Shown here: in pieces, positions 9,001 through 12,821 of the stretch
How positions within the stretch are numbered: the stretch's first letter is position 1
How the letters are laid out: every line of letters begins with the position of its first letter
Source of the DNA: Chitinophagales bacterium
Lineage (GTDB): Bacteria > Bacteroidota > Bacteroidia > Chitinophagales > UBA2359
Direction: 5' to 3'
Assembly: GCA_020629595.1 (NCBI GenBank)
Contig: JAHDDA010000041.1
Coordinates: 1-12,821 of the forward strand
DNA: 12,821 nt
Notes under the pieces: model-generated
Databases searched by the model: none
Seen by the model: the letters and a program-made list of their open reading frames with translations, nothing else
Told to the model about the DNA's origin: nothing
Translations under genes and position numbers: made by a program

Positions 9001-10577
9001 GGGATTTAGAAGTTATTGAAAGTCAAGATGAAAATGTGCCAGTTGGTAGAATTTATGAGTCTGATGGTAAAATAAATGTTTACAACGAACAAGCAATTGG
9101 TGGATGGGAACGTTCGGCAATTGGTGCTGGAGAAGATTGGGAAAATGGCTATCCATTAGGTTTCACAGTAGGTATTCGTCAAGCAGTTAACCCAGATAGA
9201 GGAGATGCATTTATTGATGCAAGTTTATCGCATAGTTCTGGACAAAATGTTTGGTTAGGTACAATTGGTGATGCAGAAGGAACTTCATTCTTCAACTGGA
9301 TTAGATCTGGAGATTTTAACGATGATGATTATTATACTGATCATGGTATTTGGAACAATCCGCCAATTATTTTCGATGAAGAATCTTATTACGAAGGAAT
9401 ATTAGGTGGAGGTATTGCACCTTATTCTTTAGTTGCTAACCAACCAGGTTATTACGAAGATTTGAATGGAAATCAAAGTATAGCTATGTCGCCAGGTTGT
9501 AGTGATTGTTATGAAGAAAATTATGATAATTACGGACACCCAACAAGAAATTTAAGTGAAGTAAGAGGTGTTGATATTATTATTACCAATGATAAATCTC
9601 TTTGGTCTCGTTCGGCAGTAGTTGAATTATGTAGAGAATGTGAAGGTCAAGGAAGTTCTGCGAAAAATACGATTAAAAATAGTCCTTCTTTAGATATTGA
9701 TGGAAATCAGGAAGCTGGTTCAACTGGAATGTCTTATTTCCCTGGTTACGCAATTGATGTAGATACTGGAGAACGTTTGAATATTATGTTTGGCGAAAAT
9801 TCTCGTTTAGGAACAGATAACGGAAATGATATGTTATGGAATCCAACTGATGAGTTGTTTGCAAATGTTGGAGCTGGCCCTGGAAATGGAGGATTGAATA
9901 ATTTTAGAGCTGGTGGTGAACACTATGTTTATGTAATGAAATCTAAGTATGATGGTTGTGCTACACTTAAAAATCAACTTACAGTAAGTGCAACTAAAAA
10001 AACAGCTTATGATGATGTTATGTGGGTAATGGCACCAATTGCCTTAGATGGTATTGAATTAGGAAATAATGGTAACAAAGGAGATTATAATATTCCGGGA
10101 GATGTGGAAATTAAAGTTCGTGTAAGTCGTTCTTACGAAGACAATCCAGTATATGAGTTTGATTTTACAAACCTTGCACCTTCTGAAATGGTTGCTGAAG
10201 ATTTTGCTAATGATATTTTAGATCAAGTAGATGTTGTTCCAAATCCTTACTATGCTATTTCAAGCTACGAAAGTTCAAAATTTGAGAATAAAATTAAAAT
10301 TACGAACTTACCAAGTAGAGCAACTATTAGAATATTTACTTTAGATGGTACTTTAGTAAGAGTACTTGAAGTAGATAATGATGGAATTGCTACAAATGTT
10401 AGCACAAAAGCAGATGGTACAACAGAAAATGTGGTTACTTGGGATATGAAAAACAACAAGAATATTCCAGTAGCTAGTGGATTGTATTTAATTAATGTAG
10501 AAGCCCCTGATTATGGCGTTTCTAAAACCTTAAAATGGTTTGGCGTTATACGTCCAATTGATTTAGAAACATTCTAA
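6015..10577 (+). CDS. Giant secreted surface protein with type IX-type C-terminal domain
   Basis: A 1520-aa protein with a signal peptide (residues 1-24, ending GLQA). Residues 60-500 resemble a large uncharacterised Bacteroidota surface family (WWDLSDGRYEVP, FAGSLWIGGIDALGQLK, GDQMIWWVFNDKGN, TYFGQWVDPDLGN); I know of no function for it. A calcium-loop-like DANTDGDYNPED lies at 212-223 and a second, DPNNDG, at 743-748. Residues 784-990 hold cadherin/Ig-like segments: a C-terminal half (FQYTPDAD, 801-808), a whole unit (about 842-953, with LNVLDNDI) and an N-terminal half (DDQYTTT ... LVLAND, 965-980). Two CxxC motifs are at 1162-1165 and 1206-1209. The C-terminus (about 1404-1520; VVPNP, ATIRIFTLDGTLVRVL, WDMKNN, VASGLYLI) resembles type A type IX sorting or FlgD-Ig-like domains and implies export to the cell surface. 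It is probably co-transcribed with the receptor upstream. Export is likely; the biochemical role is unknown. Confidence 0.88.
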   Translation: MNKNIFRNIGIFLFACLVSFGLQANINVDQPSGEGQGKPDTNNIDTKAGDCVPATAQTELNVNNVRTTLLAGGDLWWDLSDGRYEVPKVEPGQPSKHSVFAGSLWIGGIDALGQLKVAAMTYRQTGNDFFPGPLDANGEVERETCSNFDRFWETSRNDIDAFLAIVDANGGVAPKGLIPESILAWPGKNNIHFEEFSGFEMPEDKQLAPFWDANTDGDYNPEDGDYPVIDPAIEGVYGDQMIWWVFNDKGNIHSETGGQAIGLEVSSLAFAFATNDEVNNMTFYKYVVDNKSTAALNSTYFGQWVDPDLGNYTDDYVGCVPEEGLGIVYNGDALDDGTAGYGEEIPILGVDFFKGPTVPKRDPITDTLVLDLAGNQIYEELGMSSFLFYNNDFSVQGNPETATHFYNYLSGFWKDGQPFVNPGAPATPGYGAGEPEPFMFSDNPPIPDGWSECALGIQPADRRFLQVAGPFTLEPGAVNDVIVGVVWTRDGVNYPCPSFESIIKADQQAQALFDSGFKLSNGPDAPNMTISESDQQLTLSLWNAPTSNNYLEQYQEANAVLSASGDPDSLFTFQGYRVYQLADATVTSAEFGDDSKAKEIFQVDIQDGVSKIINTSFDAELGINLPEIMVNGADNGIEHSFIITEDQFAIGDKTLINHKPYFFSVVAYAYLAKEGWETPYLLGRNNIATYTAIPHKNFVETNGATLNAAFGDGPEITKISGSGNTANYLELTDETLARLLDDDPNNDGNPVYKSGAGPVNVKIIDPYSIPKAKFRLSFEDSQFFNFTQPDIGTIEENGSRFQYTPDADATEAYTEFIYEVINESGVVDLGYVSIINSSLTSDDDFHLFSDSYVLDLDESTQLDGIELNVLDNDIIDESTNTNFAGFTSPARGTLTALTDTTFMTDDPEKVDFVTLLGFEYVPNSDEIVGGDIFSYSITQGGKIETASVYVNLQKSNTAALINAQDDQYTTTSPMLVLANDESDLIGSAIITGGAEWDLEVIESQDENVPVGRIYESDGKINVYNEQAIGGWERSAIGAGEDWENGYPLGFTVGIRQAVNPDRGDAFIDASLSHSSGQNVWLGTIGDAEGTSFFNWIRSGDFNDDDYYTDHGIWNNPPIIFDEESYYEGILGGGIAPYSLVANQPGYYEDLNGNQSIAMSPGCSDCYEENYDNYGHPTRNLSEVRGVDIIITNDKSLWSRSAVVELCRECEGQGSSAKNTIKNSPSLDIDGNQEAGSTGMSYFPGYAIDVDTGERLNIMFGENSRLGTDNGNDMLWNPTDELFANVGAGPGNGGLNNFRAGGEHYVYVMKSKYDGCATLKNQLTVSATKKTAYDDVMWVMAPIALDGIELGNNGNKGDYNIPGDVEIKVRVSRSYEDNPVYEFDFTNLAPSEMVAEDFANDILDQVDVVPNPYYAISSYESSKFENKIKITNLPSRATIRIFTLDGTLVRVLEVDNDGIATNVSTKADGTTENVVTWDMKNNKNIPVASGLYLINVEAPDYGVSKTLKWFGVIRPIDLETF

Positions 10578-10596
10578 AATTTAATCTATACTTTCA

Positions 10597-10630
10597 ACCT
10601 ATCAGGTTTTATTATAAAAACCTGATAGGT
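10597..10630. repeat. Perfect 14-bp hairpin between the giant gene and the PorV-like gene
   Basis: The arms acctatcaggtttt (10597-10610) and aaaacctgataggt (10617-10630) are exact reverse complements around a 6-nt loop, attata. Each arm is itself close to a palindrome (aacct-atc-aggtt on the left, aacct-gat-aggt on the right), so one long or two short hairpins could form. No T-run follows, so it is not a classic intrinsic terminator. Lying 19 bp after the stop codon and 52 bp before the next start, it may be an intergenic repeat element, an mRNA-stability or processing hairpin, or a weak attenuator within the operon. Confidence 0.8.
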
Positions 10631-10682
10631 ATGATTGAAAAAGATTTTCAAAAGAAATTTTAAAAACTACAAAAAATCTAAA

Positions 10683-11741
10683 ATGAAGCATATATACAAA
10701 ATATTTATTGCCTTATTAGTGCTTAGTTTTTCAGCTAATGATGTTTTTGCTGGAAACAAAGATAGGGTAGGGCAAGCAGGAGCAGGAGAGCTCTTAATAA
10801 ATCCTTGGGCAAGAAGTGCTGGTATTCATAGCTTAAATTCGGCAAGTGCTATGGGGATTGAAGCAATGAGAATGAATGTTGCTGGTTTAGCATTCATTCA
10901 AAAAACACAAATTAACTTTTCTAGCACTCGCTGGTTGGCAGGTTCTGGTATTTCTGTCAATGCACTTGGTTTAGCACAAAGAGTGGGAGAATCTGGTGTT
11001 TTTGGTTTATCATTTATGGCATTATCGCCAGGAGAAATTAATAAAACGACTACTGAATTACCTGATGGTGGAAGTGGAGAAACTTTTAATCCTCAATTTT
11101 TAAATATTGGATTAGCTTACGGTCATTCATTTTCTGAAAGTATTCATGGTGGAATGTTGGTAAGATTAATAAATCACTCTATTTCAAATGCAGGGGCTGC
11201 TGGTTTTGCCTTAGATGTTGGAATAAAGTACATAACAGGTGAAAATGATAACTTTAAGTTCGGAATAGCTTTAAGAAATGTTGGAACACCAATGAAGTTT
11301 GCTGGTGATGGATTAGATTTTACCTATACAAACCCAGTAACAGGCGAGGACCAAAAAGCTACACAAAGAGCTGAAAAATTTGAGCTACCAACTTTATTAA
11401 ATATTGGTTTAAGCTACGATTTATTGTTTATGGACAATGATTTAAGAGCAACAATTTCTGGAAACTTTACCTCTAACTCGTTTAGAAGTGATTTTATGGG
11501 AGGTGGTGTTGAGTTTTCTTTTAAAGAAATGTTCATGTTGAGAGCTGGTTATAAGTACGAAGACGGTATGTTCGATTATACAGCCGGTGTTTCTGTTTTA
11601 AGTGGTTTAGCTGCTGGTTTTACTGTTGCTATTCCTAAAAAAGGAGAAACAGGTGCTGGTGTAGCAATTGATTATGCTTATCGTACAACACGTTCTACAT
11701 ACAACGGAAACCATACTTTAGGAATTACACTTGACTTATAA
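10683..11741 (+). CDS. PorV/PorQ-family outer-membrane protein
   Basis: A 352-aa protein when started at the ATG at 10683. That start places a normal signal peptide (residues 1-23, a lysine/histidine head, then a hydrophobic core ending DVFA) at the N-terminus. An in-frame TTG at 10635 would add 16 highly basic residues ahead of the signal peptide and is unlikely. The mature start NKDRVGQAGAGELLINPWAR, then SAGIHSLNSASAMGIEAMRMNVAGLAF, and the later alternating strands (FKFGIALRNVG, MLRAGYKYEDG) match the PorV/PorQ family of small outer-membrane barrels. Known PorV binds cargo C-terminal domains during type IX secretion, and PorQ belongs to the same system. This copy lies next to a gene with such a domain, so a cargo-specific partner is plausible, but that is inference. 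The protein ends LGITLDL rather than in Phe. A strong terminator follows 32 bp after the stop. Confidence 0.88.
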   Translation: MKHIYKIFIALLVLSFSANDVFAGNKDRVGQAGAGELLINPWARSAGIHSLNSASAMGIEAMRMNVAGLAFIQKTQINFSSTRWLAGSGISVNALGLAQRVGESGVFGLSFMALSPGEINKTTTELPDGGSGETFNPQFLNIGLAYGHSFSESIHGGMLVRLINHSISNAGAAGFALDVGIKYITGENDNFKFGIALRNVGTPMKFAGDGLDFTYTNPVTGEDQKATQRAEKFELPTLLNIGLSYDLLFMDNDLRATISGNFTSNSFRSDFMGGGVEFSFKEMFMLRAGYKYEDGMFDYTAGVSVLSGLAAGFTVAIPKKGETGAGVAIDYAYRTTRSTYNGNHTLGITLDL

Positions 11742-11773
11742 TTAACATTAGGTTAATTTTGCGTATATTTGTT

Positions 11774-11807
11774 AAAGACGTTCTTATTAATAAGAACGTC
11801 TTTTTTT
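11774..11807 (+). terminator. Intrinsic terminator after the PorV-like gene
   Basis: The bases 11774-11803 form a perfect 30-bp palindrome. The left arm aaagacgttctta (11774-11786) and right arm taagaacgtcttt (11791-11803) flank ttaa, and seven T residues (11801-11807) run from the end of the stem. This is a textbook rho-independent terminator for plus-strand transcription and marks the end of the surface module. The opposite strand lacks a comparable T-run (only three), so termination looks one-directional. Confidence 0.9.
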
Positions 11808-11820
11808 ATTATTTTAAATT

Positions 11821-11873
11821 GTGTGCTTATACATTTATGAAGTACACCTAATTTTTATGCTAAAATTTTTAGC
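11821..11873. repeat. Two small dyads between the terminator and greA
   Basis: gtgtgctt (11821-11828) can pair with aagtacac (11840-11847) as an 8-bp stem with one G-U pair and an 11-nt loop. gctaaaa (11859-11865) and ttttagc (11867-11873) form a 7-bp near-perfect palindrome. Both are weak and AT-rich. They are listed because they add to the density of symmetry elements in this spacer. Confidence 0.35.
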
Positions 11874-11893
11874 TTAAAAGTTTTATAGAGTAA

Positions 11894-11937
11894 AGACCAC
11901 AGTTTTCAAATATAATTCTATTTGAAAACTGTGGTCT
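11894..11937. repeat. Perfect 19-bp hairpin upstream of greA
   Basis: The arms agaccacagttttcaaata (11894-11912) and tatttgaaaactgtggtct (11919-11937) are exact reverse complements around the 6-nt loop taattc. The stem ends 47 bp before the greA start. No T-tract follows on either strand, which argues against a simple intrinsic terminator. It may be a stable leader hairpin, an intergenic repeat family member, or a back-up terminator for the upstream module. Confidence 0.85.
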
Positions 11938-11984
11938 GTTAACTATTTAACTTTTGAAATTTGTAATTTATCAAAACATTGCTT

Positions 11985-12461
11985 ATGTCAAATGTAAAAT
12001 ACTTTACCGAAGAAGGCTTAGAAAGACTAAAAGCTGAACTTCATGACTTAAAAACAGAAGGAAGACAAAAAATGGCTGCTCAAATAGCAGAAGCAAGAGA
12101 AAAAGGAGACTTATCGGAGAATGCTGAGTACGATGCCGCAAAAGAAGCACAAGGACACCTTGAAGCCAAAATTGCTACCTTAGAAAATGATTTGGCTAAT
12201 GCTCGTGTAATGGATGAATCTTTAGTAGATACTTCTAAGGCTTATATATTATCTACAGTAAGAGTTTTAAATAAAAAATTCAAAAAAGAGTTTACTTACA
12301 CTTTGGTAAGTAAAAATGAAGCAGATTTAAAGTTAGGGAAAATTTCGGTTGAGTCTCCGATTGGAAAAGCAATTTTAGGTGCTGAAGTAGGAGAAATAGT
12401 AGAAGCTAAAGTTCCGTCGGGTAGTATAGCATTTGAAATTTTAGAGATTACTCGTTCTTAA
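11985..12461 (+). CDS. greA: Transcription elongation factor GreA
   Basis: A 158-aa GreA, the usual length. It binds the RNA polymerase secondary channel and stimulates cleavage of backtracked transcripts, rescuing stalled elongation complexes. The N-terminal coiled-coil hairpin (about residues 1-75) carries the acidic tip in KGDLSENAEYDAAKEAQ, with D42 and E45 corresponding to the catalytic D41/E44 pair of Escherichia coli GreA. The C-terminal FKBP-like domain includes SPIGKAILGAEVGEIVEAKV. The chosen start is the ATG at 11985 (MSNVKYFTEEGL), which gives the family-typical N-terminus. An upstream in-frame TTG at 11979 would add only two residues. The gene is followed after 14 bp by the HIT-family gene, so the two are probably co-transcribed. 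Confidence 0.97.
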   Translation: MSNVKYFTEEGLERLKAELHDLKTEGRQKMAAQIAEAREKGDLSENAEYDAAKEAQGHLEAKIATLENDLANARVMDESLVDTSKAYILSTVRVLNKKFKKEFTYTLVSKNEADLKLGKISVESPIGKAILGAEVGEIVEAKVPSGSIAFEILEITRS

Positions 12462-12475
12462 CAAAATATAAAGTA

Positions 12476-12821
12476 ATGGCAAGTATTTTTTCTAAAATTG
12501 TAGCAGGGGAAATTCCTTGCTTTAAAATAGCCGAAAATGAAAAGTTTTTGGCTTTTTTAGATATTAATCCAGTAGCAAAAGGACATACTTTGGTAATTCC
12601 AAAATTAGAAATTGACTACTTTTTTGATTTACCCGATGATATTTATGGCGATATGTTTGTTTTTGCTAAAAAAGTAGCCAAAGCCATTGAAAATACTGTT
12701 CCTTGCGAAAGAATTGGAATTAGCGTTTTGGGTTTAGAAGTACCACACGCCCATATTCATTTAGTACCTTTAGATGAAAAGGGTATTATTAGTTTCAGAA
12801 AAAAAGTAGAAATGACTATGG
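12476..12821 (+). CDS. HIT-family nucleotide-binding hydrolase (3' end beyond window)
   Basis: An ATG at 12476 opens a frame of 115 codons that runs off the right edge; complete bacterial HIT proteins are about 110-140 aa, so little is missing. The histidine-triad signature HAHIH lies at residues 91-95 (PHAHIHLVP), with H93 expected to be the nucleophile that forms the nucleotidyl-histidine intermediate. The N-terminus (SIFSKIVAGEIPCFKI, LDINPVAKGHTLVIPK) is typical of the HINT/HIT branch. Such enzymes hydrolyse AMP-lysine-like phosphoramidates or dinucleoside polyphosphates in the cytoplasm. The exact substrate cannot be assigned. It lies 14 bp after greA on the same strand, consistent with a two-gene operon. 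Confidence 0.94.
   Translation, partial: MASIFSKIVAGEIPCFKIAENEKFLAFLDINPVAKGHTLVIPKLEIDYFFDLPDDIYGDMFVFAKKVAKAIENTVPCERIGISVLGLEVPHAHIHLVPLDEKGIISFRKKVEMTM

Noticed and set aside
2156..10577. SusC/SusD glycan-uptake pair
   Set aside because: The second gene is a 1520-aa protein with a sorting-type C-terminal domain, not a SusD-like lipoprotein, and no glycan-degrading enzyme is nearby.
10635..10682. In-frame TTG at 10635 as the start of the PorV-like gene
   Set aside because: It would put 16 strongly basic residues before an otherwise complete signal peptide; the ATG at 10683 gives a normal exported N-terminus.
11764..11771. Exact TAnnTTTG promoter match (TATATTTG)
   Set aside because: There is no TTG at the right distance upstream, and transcription would run straight into the terminator hairpin at 11774-11807.
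11979..11984. In-frame TTG at 11979 as the start of greA
   Set aside because: The ATG at 11985 gives the standard GreA N-terminus; the upstream codon adds only two residues.

Overview
The window looks like a chromosomal segment from a low-GC member of the Bacteroidota. Three things point there: a TonB-dependent receptor with an N-terminal carboxypeptidase-regulatory-like domain, a PorV/PorQ-type outer-membrane protein with a cargo-like C-terminal domain next door (type IX secretion hallmarks), and AT-rich start regions without clear Shine-Dalgarno sequences. The class or genus cannot be fixed from this sequence alone. I see no tRNA, rRNA, CRISPR array, insertion sequence or prophage gene.

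Layout. Bases 1-854 (minus strand) hold the N-terminal 284 codons of a MoxR-family AAA+ ATPase, cut by the window edge. A 214-bp divergent intergenic region with an 11-bp inverted repeat separates it from a plus-strand D-2-hydroxyacid dehydrogenase of the phosphoglycerate dehydrogenase type (1069-1998). Bases 2156-11741 form an apparent three-gene surface module: a large TonB-dependent receptor (1276 aa), a 1520-aa secreted protein with a type IX sorting/FlgD-like C-terminal domain, and a PorV/PorQ-family outer-membrane protein. The first two genes are 28 bp apart. A 14-bp hairpin lies in the 105-bp gap before the third. A strong intrinsic terminator follows the module (11774-11807). After a hairpin-dense 243-bp spacer come greA (transcript-cleavage factor) and a HIT-family nucleotide hydrolase, truncated by the right edge. 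These two are 14 bp apart and look like a housekeeping operon.

How the genes may work together. PorV-type proteins are known in type IX secretion as outer-membrane partners that receive cargo carrying C-terminal sorting domains. A PorV-like gene directly downstream of such a cargo, with a TonB receptor directly upstream, suggests a co-expressed outer-membrane or cell-surface assembly. The substrate and function are unknown. The 1520-aa protein is the least understood part: it has calcium-loop-like motifs, cadherin/Ig-like segments that seem to interrupt a conserved scaffold, and two CxxC motifs.
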